Source: Bartonella rochalimae ATCC BAA-1498 (lineage in GTDB: Bacteria; Pseudomonadota; Alphaproteobacteria; Rhizobiales; Rhizobiaceae). Taken from it: a stretch of 64,000 bases of DNA. The notes under the pieces were generated by a model. It was not told the DNA's origin. It made no database searches and saw only the letters and a list, made by a program, of their open reading frames with translations. Position 1 is the stretch's first letter, and each line of letters begins with the position of its first letter. Of the stretch, positions 38,798 through 49,585 are shown one piece after another. Both the position numbers and the translations under genes were made by a program. The DNA is taken from contig NZ_KL407337.1 in assembly GCF_000706645.1 (NCBI RefSeq), positions 374,320 through 438,319 on the forward strand, written 5' to 3'.

Positions 38798-39355
38798 TTA
38801 CATTGGAGATTGTGAAGAAGTAGATTCCATAGGAGTAATAGAATTATTTAAGTTAAGTGTTTGGGACATTTCTTTTTCTACATTTTTTATAAGATCCTGT
38901 ATTACAGTAGAAGACCATGCATCAAATGCAGAATAAGCATCGCGCGCAACATCTGGAACTGTCATCAAAAATTTTTTACCAACATCAGAACTGTAAAATG
39001 CTGAAATTTTATCAAGTTCTTCCTGACTAAAATGCTTTGCATATACATAGGCCACTTCTTTCTCTAAATCAGCACGCCGTTTAGCTAAAGCAAGCGCTTC
39101 TTTATCAACAATTACAGAAATATTTTTTTCTAAGTTTGGATCATTACTTATTAATTTTTCTTTAATATCACGTGCTGCCATTGGTAAAAAACTATCAAAC
39201 TGATCAGTTGCACGAATAGCACTAATCACCTTTTTAGCTGAATCTAAATGTTTATCACTCACATCTTGCGCATAAGTTATTTGAATATTCACAATCAAAA
39301 TAGCAACTGCACTAAGTAATGTTATAAGTTTCTGAAAAAAAACTGTTATTCTCAT
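38798..39355 (-). CDS. Exported DUF2059-family protein
   Basis: 185 residues with an N-terminal signal sequence (hydrophobic LITLLSAVAILIVNIQITYA, cleavage likely after YAQ). A helical DUF2059-type domain with KHFSQEELDKISAFYSS and VGKKFLM follows. The function of the family is not known; it is presumed periplasmic. It sits between rpiA and gor on the same strand, a grouping I recall from other Rhizobiales. The tail is Ser/Met rich and of low complexity. Confidence 0.82.
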   Translation of the reverse strand: MRITVFFQKLITLLSAVAILIVNIQITYAQDVSDKHLDSAKKVISAIRATDQFDSFLPMAARDIKEKLISNDPNLEKNISVIVDKEALALAKRRADLEKEVAYVYAKHFSQEELDKISAFYSSDVGKKFLMTVPDVARDAYSAFDAWSSTVIQDLIKNVEKEMSQTLNLNNSITPMESTSSQSPM

Positions 39356-39416
39356 AATAATGATGACTCCATAGAATTATAGTTTGAATTTATTATTTTA
39401 AATTTTTAACAAGTTT

Positions 39417-40121
39417 TCAATTACTAGATGATTCTAAAAATTTTATTGTACCATCTGCCATAGCTACAATTACACGAGAAGCAAAACCTAAAAAAAGACC
39501 ATGTTCAACAACACCAGGAACTCCCAATAACGCATCTGATAATTCTTTTGGATTTAGAATAGATCCTAAAAATGCATCAACAATAAAATGACCGCCATCA
39601 GTCTCAAAAGGAATATCTCCATTCATACGTAATTTAATTTCTCCTGAAAGTCCTAAATTATTCACTACCTTTTCAATCGCTTTGCATGTAGCATTCATCC
39701 CAAATGGATTAACTTCTATTGGCACCCCAGAAGCACCAAGCGTTTTTACCATCTTTGTTTCATCAGCAATAATAAACATCTCATCAGATGCAGATGCTAC
39801 AATTTTTTCATGCAATAATGCTCCACCCCTTCCTTTGATCAAGCTCATCTGAGGATCGATTTCATCAGCTCCATCAATACAAAGATCAAGCTTAGATATT
39901 TTATCTAAAGTAGTAATAGGCACTCCAAACTGACGACATAAATGCTCAGAATGATATGAAGTAGCAACACCAGTTATCCTTAAACCATTTGTAATGCACT
40001 CACCAAGAAGACGAATAAATTCATTTACTGTAGAACCAGAGCCTATACCAAGATTCATATCATCTTGCACAAATTCAAGCGCTTGAGCAGCAGCCATTTT
40101 TTTTAATTTTTGGATATCCAT
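39417..40121 (-). CDS. rpiA: Ribose-5-phosphate isomerase A
   Basis: Interconverts ribose 5-phosphate and ribulose 5-phosphate in the pentose phosphate pathway. 234 residues. Motifs [19 protein letters not shown] and [12 protein letters not shown] cover the substrate pocket and catalytic acid. AAGGAAGG lies upstream of the ATG. It heads the minus-strand set rpiA, DUF2059, gor, with 60-200 base gaps, so joint transcription is possible but not proven. Confidence 0.96.
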   Translation of the reverse strand: MDIQKLKKMAAAQALEFVQDDMNLGIGSGSTVNEFIRLLGECITNGLRITGVATSYHSEHLCRQFGVPITTLDKISKLDLCIDGADEIDPQMSLIKGRGGALLHEKIVASASDEMFIIADETKMVKTLGASGVPIEVNPFGMNATCKAIEKVVNNLGLSGEIKLRMNGDIPFETDGGHFIVDAFLGSILNPKELSDALLGVPGVVEHGLFLGFASRVIVAMADGTIKFLESSSN

Positions 40122-40616
40122 ACATTACCTTCCTTTATATCAATTCAATGAGCAATATTTATTATGAATTATAAAAAACGATTTATCGCTCTAAGCAGCT
40201 ATAACTTTATTTGTTAGCTTATTGGAAATAAGACTTGTTATATAGAATACAGTAATTAACTTATATAGAATACAGTAATTAACTATTCTGTTTTTTAATA
40301 AAAGGCTTATAATTTATAAAATAATTATTTAAAAATCCTAATACAAAGTATGCTCCTATAGGCTTATAAAGCAGGAAAATATCAAGAAAATGCCTACTTT
40401 AAAAAAATGATTATTAGCTATTGATTCTTTCTAATTAATTTATAAATTAATCGAATGATGTAGTAAAATGTGCCAGTTCATTTTCCTCATGTTATTGAAT
40501 CATTCACATCAAGGATAAAGAGGACTAGCCCAACACTTAATCAAGGCAATATATTAGTATCATTTCTTGTATTAGTCGTATCTAGTACTAAAAACAAAAT
40601 AGGACAATAGAATACT
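40122..40616. other. Intergenic region between rpiA and bfr
   Basis: About 495 AT-rich bases between divergent genes, holding both promoters and a 23-bp tandem repeat. An iron-responsive box would be expected near bfr, but I could not recognise one by eye. No coding remnant is seen. Confidence 0.4.
40238..40283. repeat. Exact 23-bp tandem duplication
   Basis: Two identical adjacent copies of a 23-base unit beginning TTATATAGAATACAGTAATT, at 40238-40260 and 40261-40283, in the rpiA-bfr intergenic region. Copy number could vary between strains. Confidence 0.93.
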
Positions 40617-41102
40617 ATGAAAGGTCATCCACAAGTTATCGAGCAACTCAATAAAGCTCTTTCTCTTGAGCTTAGTGCTGTTAATCAATATTTGTTGCAT
40701 TCTTCTCTTATAGAAAACTGGGGCTATATCAAATTAGCTAAAATAGAGCGCAAAGAATCTATAGAAGAAATGGAACATGTAGATAAACTCATTAAGCGTA
40801 TTACTTTTCTTGAAGGACATCCAAATATTCAAACTTCTGAGCCTTTACGTATTGGAAAAAACCTCAAGGATATTTTAGAATGTGATCTTGCCAGTGAATA
40901 TGAAGCTCGAGAATTTTATTTAAAATCACGTGAAATTTGTGCTAAGCTTTCTGATCATGTCTCAAAGAAATTGTTTGATGAATTGCTTGAAGACGAAGAA
41001 AATCATATTGATTTTCTTGAAACTCAACTTCAGCTTTTTAAAACAATGGGAGAAGAGAAATATAGTCAGCTCAATGCAAGCTCTGCTGAATGTGAATGTT
41101 AG
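40617..41102 (+). CDS. bfr: Bacterioferritin
   Basis: Heme-containing 24-subunit iron store. 161 residues with all ferroxidase ligands in the standard numbering: E18, E51, H54, E94, E127, H130. The heme ligand is M52 in EEMEHVDKL. Length is standard. It lies alone, with its own long upstream region and a shared bidirectional terminator against comEC. The C-terminus CEC is Cys-rich, recalling the end of other rhizobial bacterioferritins. Confidence 0.96.
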   Translation: MKGHPQVIEQLNKALSLELSAVNQYLLHSSLIENWGYIKLAKIERKESIEEMEHVDKLIKRITFLEGHPNIQTSEPLRIGKNLKDILECDLASEYEAREFYLKSREICAKLSDHVSKKLFDELLEDEENHIDFLETQLQLFKTMGEEKYSQLNASSAECEC

Positions 41103-41140
41103 AAAAACTATTATCTCATTTGTGAAATGAAGTTATTATA

Positions 41141-41186
41141 AAATTTATATAGAGGCTATAAATTAGCTAGCCTTTATAAATTTTTT
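41141..41186 (+). terminator. Strong hairpin between convergent bfr and comEC
   Basis: AAATTTATA (41141-41149) pairs with TATAAATTT (41175-41183), and the inner stem AGGCTA (41153-41158) pairs with TAGCCT (41168-41173), with a 9-base loop. Six T follow on the plus strand. The hairpin overlaps the comEC stop codon and can serve both directions. Confidence 0.7.
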
Positions 41187-43438
41187 CTATGAATATTCCA
41201 TGGTCTATAAAAACCTGCAGAAGACCAAAGAGTGCTTTTGTTTTTAGTCAGTATAACACTTCCTCGCGATAATAATTGTTGAGACGTAAATGTTATTGCA
41301 TTTATTGAATCGCATGTTTCATTGCTTGTTGCATGTTTTTTAATTATGATATCTGCTTTTATGCAATGATCTGTCTCTCCGTATAAAATAGCAATTTTAA
41401 ATCCATTTTCTAATAAAGTTGTACAGATCTTATCATCACAAATAAATTGTCCTTTGAGAGATGGACCAATTTTTGTTGGTTTAATGGTTTTATTTATGCG
41501 AAACGATTTTTCCCATAAAGATATTGTAAACTTAGAAGGATGATAACGATCAACATATAATATCTTGTCATTCAAAACACCTACAATTTTCATATCATCT
41601 GCTATGATTAACTGTACAGGTGACTGCATCATACAAACCAGAATACCTGCCAAAATAAAAAAAACAAAGAAGAGTCTAATAGCCGTTTTTAAAAAAGTGA
41701 GCCCAACTAAACCGATACTTAATAAAATCAATGCAGATAGCGGGATAAATCCAGGATTTAAAACAGGAGAAATAGCCTGTATTGCATAAGCAATTTTTAT
41801 CATAAGGTTCGTACCAAATCCCATAATCTGCAAAGGCCACCATTCAAGCCCAAAAAACATTGAAAAGGCTGAAAGTAGTCCAAATGGCATGATGAAAATT
41901 GATACTATAGGCAAAGCTAAAGCATTACTGATAACACCTAAAAGAGCTACATTAGAAAAATGATAAGCTGCATAAATCCCACTTGCAGAACCAGCTACTA
42001 ATGAGGACATACAAGTTGAAACAACGGATAAAAAGACAAAACGAAGCACCTTTCCTCCAATATAAGAAGGTGCTGTATTTCCTTTACAAGAGCAATACCC
42101 ATCACTCCACCAGGAAAAAGCAGCAATCAAAGCTACGGTTGCAGAAAATGACATTTGAAAACTAGGCTCTAATATCTCATGCGGACTTATAGCTACAGTT
42201 ACTAAACCAGCAATAGCAAAATTACGCATTGTTACAGCAGAGCGATTACATAATATAGCAACCAACATAACAGCTACCATCAAAAAACTTCTTTGTGCAG
42301 CAATATTTGCACCAGACAATATCAAATAAAAAGCTGTAACTATTAATGCAGCAATGGCAGCAAATTTTTTAACTGAGTAATAAGAGGAAAAGACTGGAAA
42401 AAATGCAAAAAAGCTCCGTATAATAATAAAAACCATACCACTCAGTAAAGCCATATGCAGACCTGATATTGATAAAATATGTGCCAATCCGGCTATACGT
42501 AATGCTTCATTGGTATTATGTGAAATACCCCCTCTCTGCCCTGTTATTAAAGCAGCAGAAACTCTCCCTCCTTCTCCACCAACCGCTTTAACAATTTTTT
42601 CAGTCATTTGCATGCGTAAATTTTCAATTTTTTGTAAAACTTTTCCTAGCATCATATCAGGCTGAAGAACTGATATCTTTTTGGGTTTTCCTAAATAAAA
42701 TCCCTGTGCACCAATTCTTTTAAAATAATTATGAAAACTAAAATCATAACTTCCTGGACGTATCGCTCCAGATAAAGCACGAAGCTTTACTTTCCCATAT
42801 AAGCCATCTCCAGGAGTTAACCCATCTGGTAAAGACTTTGCGACTAAATGCACCCGATTGAGATTATAAGATAAAGTAGGTTTTTCTGTCTTCAAAACAT
42901 CTACTTTTAAACGAAATCCCCCTTTCCCTACAGACTTAATAGAAACAATTCGTCCTGTTAATATGGTAACAACATCGCGACTCAACATTGGCGTAGACAT
43001 ATGCCATGTTTCTATTTTTGCAGCCAAAGCGCCTAATACAATACAAAATAAAAATCCAGTTATAAACCATATCTTCCGATAACACCGTAAAACATATAAC
43101 AGGCTAGGGAATATAATAATCAATATAACAAATTGTTTCCAACTTGGTTCTTGCTCTAAGCTGAAATAAAAAATAATGCCTGTAGAAAAAAAGACAAAAA
43201 CTAATAAGAAAAGCAGCCCAAAAGAAATTTCTCTGTTTATACAATCTATCAGCCACTTCCAGAAAAAAACTACTTTTTCCTTAAAAAAGGAAAATAAAGA
43301 GTCCTCTTTCCTATTATAGATAGCATTGCTTGCACCATCAATAACAAACCGATCACCCTTCTGTAACAAAACAAGACTTTTTCTTTGTGAGAAAAAACCT
43401 CCTGGTAGATCATCTTTAACTTTATTTTGATCTAACAT
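41174..43438 (-). CDS. comEC: ComEC/Rec2-family DNA-uptake channel protein
   Basis: Inner-membrane protein proposed to pass single-stranded DNA into the cytoplasm in natural transformation. 754 residues: N-terminal membrane helices, a DUF4131-type soluble region (about 150-250), then the competence domain with ALITGQRGG and the hallmark ILSISGLHMALLSG, and further helices. The C-terminal 130 residues are soluble, but I see none of the HxHxD metal motif of the beta-lactamase-like nuclease domain of Gram-positive ComEC. It is divergent from gltX1 and convergent with bfr. Whether this organism is transformable is unknown. Confidence 0.9.
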   Translation of the reverse strand: MLDQNKVKDDLPGGFFSQRKSLVLLQKGDRFVIDGASNAIYNRKEDSLFSFFKEKVVFFWKWLIDCINREISFGLLFLLVFVFFSTGIIFYFSLEQEPSWKQFVILIIIFPSLLYVLRCYRKIWFITGFLFCIVLGALAAKIETWHMSTPMLSRDVVTILTGRIVSIKSVGKGGFRLKVDVLKTEKPTLSYNLNRVHLVAKSLPDGLTPGDGLYGKVKLRALSGAIRPGSYDFSFHNYFKRIGAQGFYLGKPKKISVLQPDMMLGKVLQKIENLRMQMTEKIVKAVGGEGGRVSAALITGQRGGISHNTNEALRIAGLAHILSISGLHMALLSGMVFIIIRSFFAFFPVFSSYYSVKKFAAIAALIVTAFYLILSGANIAAQRSFLMVAVMLVAILCNRSAVTMRNFAIAGLVTVAISPHEILEPSFQMSFSATVALIAAFSWWSDGYCSCKGNTAPSYIGGKVLRFVFLSVVSTCMSSLVAGSASGIYAAYHFSNVALLGVISNALALPIVSIFIMPFGLLSAFSMFFGLEWWPLQIMGFGTNLMIKIAYAIQAISPVLNPGFIPLSALILLSIGLVGLTFLKTAIRLFFVFFILAGILVCMMQSPVQLIIADDMKIVGVLNDKILYVDRYHPSKFTISLWEKSFRINKTIKPTKIGPSLKGQFICDDKICTTLLENGFKIAILYGETDHCIKADIIIKKHATSNETCDSINAITFTSQQLLSRGSVILTKNKSTLWSSAGFYRPWNIHRKNL

Positions 43439-43545
43439 CCGTAAATCCCCACTTTACTTGCAATGCGGCTATTGCACACCCTAATACCTATGCTAACATA
43501 GTTCTTCAATAAAATTCATAAATAACATCTTAATTTTAGAGGATA

Positions 43546-44967
43546 ATGTCTGTGTCTGTTATTACCCGTTTTGCACCATCTCCTACAGGATTCCTTCATA
43601 TTGGTAGCGCTCGTACCGCACTTTTTAACTGGCTTTATGCAAAACATACTGGAGGAAAAATGCTTTTACGTATTGAAGATACAGATCGAGAACGTTCAAC
43701 AGAAGCTGCAGTTAAAGCTATCATAGATGGTTTGCACTGGATGGGACTCCAGTATGAAGGAGATCCTATTTCACAATTCAAACGAGCAGAGCGTCACCGT
43801 CAAGTTGCTGAACAACTGGTAAAAGATGGCAAAGCTTATTATTGCTATGCAACACTTGAAGAATTAGCTGAAATGCGTGAGAATGCTTTTGCAAAAGGTC
43901 TCCCAGCACGCTATGATGGGCGCTGGCGCGATCGTGATATTTCTGAAGCCCCTAAAGGAATCAAACCTGTCATTCGAATTAAAGCTCCACAAGATGGTGA
44001 AACAATTTTGCACGATCGTGTTCAAGGTGATATTCGCTTTCCTAATAAAGATCTAGATGACTTTATAATTTTACGTTCTGATGGTTCTCCAACTTACATG
44101 CATGCTGTTGTTGTTGATGATCATGATATGGGGGTAACACATATAATTCGTGGTAATGATCATCTTACAAATGCAGCTCGCCAAGCAATTATCTTCAATG
44201 CAATGGGATGGGATATCCCTGTTATGGCCCATATTCCGCTCATCCATGGTGAAAACGGTGCAAAATTATCAAAACGGCACGGTGCGCTAGGTATTGATGC
44301 ATATCGGAAAATGGGATATCTCCCCATTGCCTTGCTCAATTACCTTGTTCGTCTAGGTTGGAGCCATGGTAATGATGAAATTATTTCAATAGAAGACATG
44401 ATTGCCTGGTTTGATATTGATGATATCAATAAAAGTGCTGCTCGTTTTGATTTCAAAAAATTAGATGCCATCAACGGACACTATATGCGTCTAAGTAATA
44501 ATCAAGATCTATGTGATGCTGCATTTAATATTTTACCAGAAAATGCAAATGAATTAAAAATAACAAAACAACTTGATGAAAAACATCGTGCGCAATTTCT
44601 AGCTGCAATACCAATTCTGAAAGAACGTTCAAAAACGTTGCTTGAACTTATTAATGACGCATCATTTATCTTCGCACAACGACCGTTGCCTCTTAATGAA
44701 CAAGCAAAAACACTCTTAGATGAAAATGGTCAAACTATTTTAAAAGGAATTTATCCTATTCTAATGTCATGCCAAAAATGGGATGCAAAAACTTTGGATG
44801 AAACCATCCGACATTATGCACAAATACAAAAACTTAAATTTGGAGCTGTTGTTCAACCACTTCGAGCCGCCCTCACAGGACGCGTAACATCACCAGGAAT
44901 TTTTGATATGCTTATCTTATTAGGAAAAGATGAGTCCCTGAACCGCATTAATGACCAAATTACCTGA
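43546..44967 (+). CDS. gltX1: Glutamyl-tRNA synthetase (paralogue 1)
   Basis: 473 residues. HIGH motif HIGSAR in [15 protein letters not shown], and KMSKS motif KLSKRHGA. The C-terminal anticodon-binding helical domain is complete. Aminoacylates tRNA-Glu. A second, divergent copy is at 32.6-34 kb. Close to ATG is AGAGGATA. About 260 bases separate it from gltA. Confidence 0.95.
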   Translation: MSVSVITRFAPSPTGFLHIGSARTALFNWLYAKHTGGKMLLRIEDTDRERSTEAAVKAIIDGLHWMGLQYEGDPISQFKRAERHRQVAEQLVKDGKAYYCYATLEELAEMRENAFAKGLPARYDGRWRDRDISEAPKGIKPVIRIKAPQDGETILHDRVQGDIRFPNKDLDDFIILRSDGSPTYMHAVVVDDHDMGVTHIIRGNDHLTNAARQAIIFNAMGWDIPVMAHIPLIHGENGAKLSKRHGALGIDAYRKMGYLPIALLNYLVRLGWSHGNDEIISIEDMIAWFDIDDINKSAARFDFKKLDAINGHYMRLSNNQDLCDAAFNILPENANELKITKQLDEKHRAQFLAAIPILKERSKTLLELINDASFIFAQRPLPLNEQAKTLLDENGQTILKGIYPILMSCQKWDAKTLDETIRHYAQIQKLKFGAVVQPLRAALTGRVTSPGIFDMLILLGKDESLNRINDQIT

Positions 44968-45055
44968 ACAGTATATTAATTTAATATATAAAACTAGAAA
45001 ATATTAAAGTATAATTCTCTCAATGAAAAATAAATTTGTTTTTTAATTTAAAAAA

Positions 45056-45084
45056 TTGAAATAAATATTAAAAAAAACTATGCT
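45056..45084 (+). promoter_or_regulatory. Candidate sigma-70 promoter of gltA
   Basis: TTGAAA (45056-45061), 17 bases, TATGCT (45079-45084). Spacing is ideal and each box differs from consensus by few bases. It would leave a leader of about 140 bases before gltA. AT-rich surroundings raise the chance of coincidence. Confidence 0.35.
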
Positions 45085-45228
45085 AAACAATATTTCAGAT
45101 TGCATAAACAAAATTTTAGATTCAATCTATTCTTAAAATAGGTAGGAAAAGCTTTAACTATAAATTGCTATAGCTAATAAAACAGCATATCAATTTAAAA
45201 AAATGGAAGCACTGAAAGGAAATATTTA

Positions 45229-46533
45229 ATGTCCGAAAATAAAGCATATATGACTGTCAATGGTAAAAAAATAGAATTACCTGTCCGTAAAGGTACCATT
45301 GGCCCTGATGTCATTGAGATTGCATCTCTTTATAAAGAAACTGATACCTTTACTTATGATCCTGGCTTTACCTCAACTGCCTCTTGTGAATCAAAAATCA
45401 CGTATATCGATGGTGACAAAGGAGTCCTACTTTATCGCGGTTATTCTATTGACCAACTTGCTGAAAAAGGTGACTTTCTCGAAAGCTGTTATCTTTTGCT
45501 TTATGGAGAACTACCAACCAAACAAGAAAAAATTGATTTTGACTACCGTATTATGCAACACACGATGGTGCATGAACAATTTGCAAGATTTTTCCATGGC
45601 TTTCGTCGTGATTCTCATCCTATGGCTGTTATGGTTGCTTGCCTTGGAGCAATGTCTGCATTCTATCATGATTCCATTGATATTACAGATTCCCAACAGA
45701 GAATGATTGCTTCTATTCGTCTTATTTCCAAAGTACCAACCCTTGCTGCGATGGCATATAAATACAGTATTGGGCAACCATTTATTTATCCCCGTAACGA
45801 TCTCAGTTATGCTGCAAACTTCCTTCATATGTGCTTTTCTGTTCCTTGCCAAGAATATAAAATTAATCCAGTACTTGCTCGAGCTATGGACCGAATTTTC
45901 ACCCTTCATGCAGATCATGAGCAAAATGCATCTACATCAACGGTACGTCTTGCTGGTTCATCAGGAGCTAATCCATTTGCGTGTATAGCAGCAGGTGTAG
46001 CATGCCTTTGGGGACCAGCGCACGGTGGTGCTAATGAAACATGTCTAAAAATGCTGCAAGAAATAGGCACTGTTCAAAAAATTCCTGAGTTTATCGCACG
46101 TGCAAAAGATAAAAATGATCGTTTTCGTCTTATGGGTTTTGGTCATCGTGTCTATAAAAATTATGATCCACGTGCAAAAATCATGCAACAAACCTGCCAT
46201 GAAGTCTTAAAAGAACTCAATATTCAAGATGATCCACTTCTTGATATTGCTATGGAACTTGAAAAAATTGCTCTAAATGATGAATACTTTATTGAAAAAA
46301 AGCTTTATCCTAATGTTGATTTCTATTCTGGTATCACATTAAAAGCCTTAGGTTTTCCAACTGAAATGTTTACTGTTCTCTTTGCGTTAGCACGTAGTGT
46401 TGGCTGGGTTGCACAATGGAAAGAAATGATTGAAGATCCAGCACAAAAAATTGGCCGTCCACGCCAACTGTATACAGGTCCTTCAACACGTGAATATATT
46501 CCGATAAACGACCGCACAAATTCAAAAAAATAA
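45229..46533 (+). CDS. gltA: Citrate synthase
   Basis: Condenses acetyl-CoA and oxaloacetate in the TCA cycle. 434 residues of the type I hexameric form. Catalytic His regions are [19 protein letters not shown] and GPAHGGANE, and the signature [15 protein letters not shown] is present. Its gene is a standard typing locus for Bartonella. ATG is preceded by AAAGGAAATATT. A clear terminator follows, so it is monocistronic. Confidence 0.97.
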   Translation: MSENKAYMTVNGKKIELPVRKGTIGPDVIEIASLYKETDTFTYDPGFTSTASCESKITYIDGDKGVLLYRGYSIDQLAEKGDFLESCYLLLYGELPTKQEKIDFDYRIMQHTMVHEQFARFFHGFRRDSHPMAVMVACLGAMSAFYHDSIDITDSQQRMIASIRLISKVPTLAAMAYKYSIGQPFIYPRNDLSYAANFLHMCFSVPCQEYKINPVLARAMDRIFTLHADHEQNASTSTVRLAGSSGANPFACIAAGVACLWGPAHGGANETCLKMLQEIGTVQKIPEFIARAKDKNDRFRLMGFGHRVYKNYDPRAKIMQQTCHEVLKELNIQDDPLLDIAMELEKIALNDEYFIEKKLYPNVDFYSGITLKALGFPTEMFTVLFALARSVGWVAQWKEMIEDPAQKIGRPRQLYTGPSTREYIPINDRTNSKK

Positions 46534-46543
46534 AAAATCAATT

Positions 46544-46580
46544 AATAAAGCCTTAATTTATTGGGGCTTTATTTTTTTTT
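46544..46580 (+). terminator. Intrinsic terminator of gltA
   Basis: A 9-bp stem AATAAAGCC/GGCTTTATT with a 12-base loop, running into a long T-tract (46572-46580). It begins ten bases after the gltA stop codon. Confidence 0.88.
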
Positions 46581-47245
46581 GGTATTTCCTTCCAATTACC
46601 AATCTCATTTTTATCAGATAGAGTATATTGATCTTTCTATTTTTAAAAACATAAAGACGTCATATTAAGTTAAAATAAGGTCTTATATTACATTTAATTC
46701 TTCCTAGCCGCGGCTTAACTTGCATTCTAATAGACCATGCTCTTTAAAGATATGTTATGTCAATAACAAATAAAGAGGCTATAGAAACTACTTCAAACCG
46801 TGAAAGATTTAATCATTTTACTAAAAAATGACGTTAAGCTAGTAAATCTATTCTATCACTACTTTTTATCGATATTTTACCATTCTTAAAATTATTTATC
46901 ATGTTTTCTATGCTTGATATGTTTCTTACTAAATGCAAACTGACGACATTAAAACATGTTTATTGCAACATAATAGAACAGTGCCCAGCCATTCCCAAAA
47001 TATTAAACTATAGCATCATTAATTTAAAATAATGCTTATATAGAGATAATGAAAATACAACTCATATTTTACTTACTGTGAATTTCTTCCTGTACAGATA
47101 TTATATACTCCTAACATGATAAAGACTTGTTATGATTATAATTAAATCAATACCAATAAATTTTTGTATTGCTCTTCATAAAGCTTACAGATTATAAAAT
47201 ATGTCATAGCATAGTATCTCTTTGTGCACTTCATAGGAGAGGATA
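46581..47245. other. Non-coding stretch between gltA and the ABC transporter
   Basis: About 660 AT-rich bases. A 24-residue frame (46757-46831, MSITNKEAIETTSNRERFNH) stops early and may be the start of a lost gene, but I cannot name it. The promoter for the transporter genes must lie near the right end. Confidence 0.35.
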
Positions 47246-47998
47246 ATGAAATTATTGGCTGCAGCTTTCATAATAAGTGCAACACTATTTTCCCAATTCG
47301 TTAATGCTAAAACGTTGACAATTGCAACTGAAGGCTCCTATCCTCCATTCAATTATATTGACTCAAATAATAAACTTCATGGTTTTGATATTGATATAAC
47401 TCATGCGCTTTGCAAAAAGATGAAAATTGAATGTGTTATCACTATTCAAGATTTTGATGGAATTATCCTAGGCCTTCTTGCTAAAAAATATGATGCTATT
47501 ATTGCATCTCTATCCCCTACACAAGAGCGACTAAAAAAAATTGACTTTACAGATGCTTATTACAGTACAGAATTAGCTGCAATTGTTCCTAAAGATTCAC
47601 AAATTAAAGAAATCTCAGTAGAAGCATTTAAAGGAAAAAATCTTGGTGTACAATTAAACACAACACAAGCTATATATGCAGAAAATCATTATGCATCTAA
47701 AGGGGTGAATATTAAACTCTATCCCACAACAAAAGAAGTAATACGTGATTTGTTAAGTAACCGCCTTGATGTCGTTATTCTTGATAAATTACAAATATTA
47801 GATTGGTTTAAACACAAAGGAAAAGATTGTTGCCATTTTTTAGGAAGTATTGAAGGAACTGAACTTCCTATTGCAATTGCTATACGCCAAAACAATGACG
47901 ATCTTAAAAATCAGTTCAATAAAGCCATAAAAGAAATCCGTAATGATGGAACATATGATAAAATTACTAAAAAATACTTCCAAATTGATACTTATTAA
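47246..47998 (+). CDS. Polar amino-acid ABC transporter, periplasmic binding protein
   Basis: 250 residues with a signal peptide (MKLLAAAFIISATLFSQFVNA, cleavage likely after A21). Family 3 solute-binding protein of the HisJ/ArgT/octopine type: IATEGSYPPFNYID, GFDIDITHALCKKM, IASLSPTQERLKKIDFTDAYY. These features favour basic amino acids (Arg, Lys, His, Orn), but the ligand is not certain. GGAGAGGATA precedes the ATG. First of four transporter genes in a row; 75 bases separate it from the first permease. Confidence 0.9.
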   Translation: MKLLAAAFIISATLFSQFVNAKTLTIATEGSYPPFNYIDSNNKLHGFDIDITHALCKKMKIECVITIQDFDGIILGLLAKKYDAIIASLSPTQERLKKIDFTDAYYSTELAAIVPKDSQIKEISVEAFKGKNLGVQLNTTQAIYAENHYASKGVNIKLYPTTKEVIRDLLSNRLDVVILDKLQILDWFKHKGKDCCHFLGSIEGTELPIAIAIRQNNDDLKNQFNKAIKEIRNDGTYDKITKKYFQIDTY

Positions 47999-48073
47999 GT
48001 ATAAAATTAATTACAAATTGAGCAAATGATTTACGTTTTCAGCAAATAATTACTTTAAACCTTTATTAGGAGA

Positions 48074-48793
48074 ATGGAGATGATTGACAGTTTATCATTG
48101 CTATCATTTAGCAATGGTGGGTGGGGTATGGTAATCCTGACAAGTGCAGGAATGACATTATCATTAGCTCTATGCTCCATAATTTTAGGTCTTCCTTTAG
48201 GGCTTATGAACGCAACAATGATTCAATCCAATATCAGGATACTTAAAGCTATAGCAACTTTATTTTCATCCGTATTTCGCGGACTACCAGAAATTTTAAC
48301 ATTGTTTTTCGTTTATTATGGCTTACAAAACTGTATTCAAGCTATATTTGATTTCTTAAATATTGACATAATATTTAGTATTAATGCTTTTATTGCTGGT
48401 GTTCTTGCATTCAGTATGGTTTTTGCAGCTTTTTCTTGTGAAGTTTGGCTTGCGGCATTTAAGATGTTTGATAAAAGCCAATATGAAGCAGCGCAAGTTC
48501 TAGGTCTCTCACGCTCAACAACATTTTTCCGGATTGTTTTTCCTCAACTTCTCCACAATGCTTTACCAGGCCTGTCTAACAATTGGCTTACTCTGCTTAA
48601 AGATACATCCCTCGTTTCAACTATCTCACTGCTTGATCTCATGCGACAAACTAATTTAGCTGCTACAGCAACCAATGAACCTATTTTGTTTTATCTTGTA
48701 GCATGCTTACTCTATCTATTATTTTCAGCAGTTTCTTCAGCAATTTTACGTTATCTAGATAAAATGCACTCAAGTAGGAATAAAAGGTACTAA
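48074..48793 (+). CDS. Polar amino-acid ABC transporter, permease subunit 1
   Basis: 239 residues of the HisQ/HisM family with about five membrane segments. The ATPase-coupling EAA loop is YEAAQVLGLSRSTTFFRIVFPQ. The conserved VFRGLPEILTLFFVYYGLQ segment is present. It would form the inner-membrane pore together with the next subunit. The permease genes are four bases apart. Confidence 0.92.
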   Translation: MEMIDSLSLLSFSNGGWGMVILTSAGMTLSLALCSIILGLPLGLMNATMIQSNIRILKAIATLFSSVFRGLPEILTLFFVYYGLQNCIQAIFDFLNIDIIFSINAFIAGVLAFSMVFAAFSCEVWLAAFKMFDKSQYEAAQVLGLSRSTTFFRIVFPQLLHNALPGLSNNWLTLLKDTSLVSTISLLDLMRQTNLAATATNEPILFYLVACLLYLLFSAVSSAILRYLDKMHSSRNKRY

Positions 48794-48797
48794 TCTA

Positions 48798-49505
48798 ATG
48801 ATTTCTGATGCGCCCTATTTTCTTTTTAATCCTGCACTTTTAAACCGTTATAGCCTAAAATTATTTGATGGCTTTATTGTTACTTTAAAACTTGTTTCTA
48901 TTTCTTGTTCAATAGGACTTCTTCTTGGCATATTGATCACATTCATACGTTTATCTAATAATAAACCCTTACAATATTTGGCGCGTGCTTATATCTACTT
49001 TTTTCGCAGTTCTCCTTTATTGGCACAGCTCTTTCTCTTCTACTATGGACTTGGATCGTTGAGTAGCTTCTGGCAACAAATTGGCTTATGGTGGTTTTTT
49101 CAAAATGCTTGGTATTGTTGTCTTTTTATTTTTTCGCTTAATTCTGCTGCCTATCAAGCTGAAATCTTTAGAGGCAGCTTATTAGCAGTAGCAGCAGAAC
49201 AGCGAGAAGCATCAAAAGCTTTAGGACTGAATCGCTCTACAACATTTTTCAAAATTATTTTTCCACAAGCGATGGTAGTAGCATTACGCCCCTTAGGAAA
49301 TGAATTTATTTTAATGACTAAATCTAGTGCTATTGCTTCACTCGTAACTGTCTATGATTTAATGGGTACAACTAAACTAATTTACTCACGTACTTTTGAT
49401 TTCCAAGTTTATGTTTGGGCTGCTATTATTTATCTTATTATCGTCGAGCTTATTCATCGAGTTATTATTTTGATTGAACACTATCTAACCCGATATTTAC
49501 GATAG
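48798..49505 (+). CDS. Polar amino-acid ABC transporter, permease subunit 2
   Basis: 235 residues of the same HisM/HisQ family. FRSSPLLAQLFLFYYGLG and EAA loop REASKALGLNRSTTFFKII are visible, with about five membrane segments. It starts four bases after subunit 1, which suggests translational coupling. It pairs with subunit 1 as a heterodimer. Confidence 0.92.
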   Translation: MISDAPYFLFNPALLNRYSLKLFDGFIVTLKLVSISCSIGLLLGILITFIRLSNNKPLQYLARAYIYFFRSSPLLAQLFLFYYGLGSLSSFWQQIGLWWFFQNAWYCCLFIFSLNSAAYQAEIFRGSLLAVAAEQREASKALGLNRSTTFFKIIFPQAMVVALRPLGNEFILMTKSSAIASLVTVYDLMGTTKLIYSRTFDFQVYVWAAIIYLIIVELIHRVIILIEHYLTRYLR

Positions 49506-49585
49506 ATAAAAAATCATTATAAAAGCTTTTCGCCCAATCAAAATGCTAAATTAATCTATTTATTTATCAATTGAGAAAATGAAAA

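Noticed and set aside
46757..46831. A 24-residue plus-strand frame downstream of gltA
   Set aside because: Too short, no clear ribosome site, no family recognised; kept only as a remark in the spacer entry.
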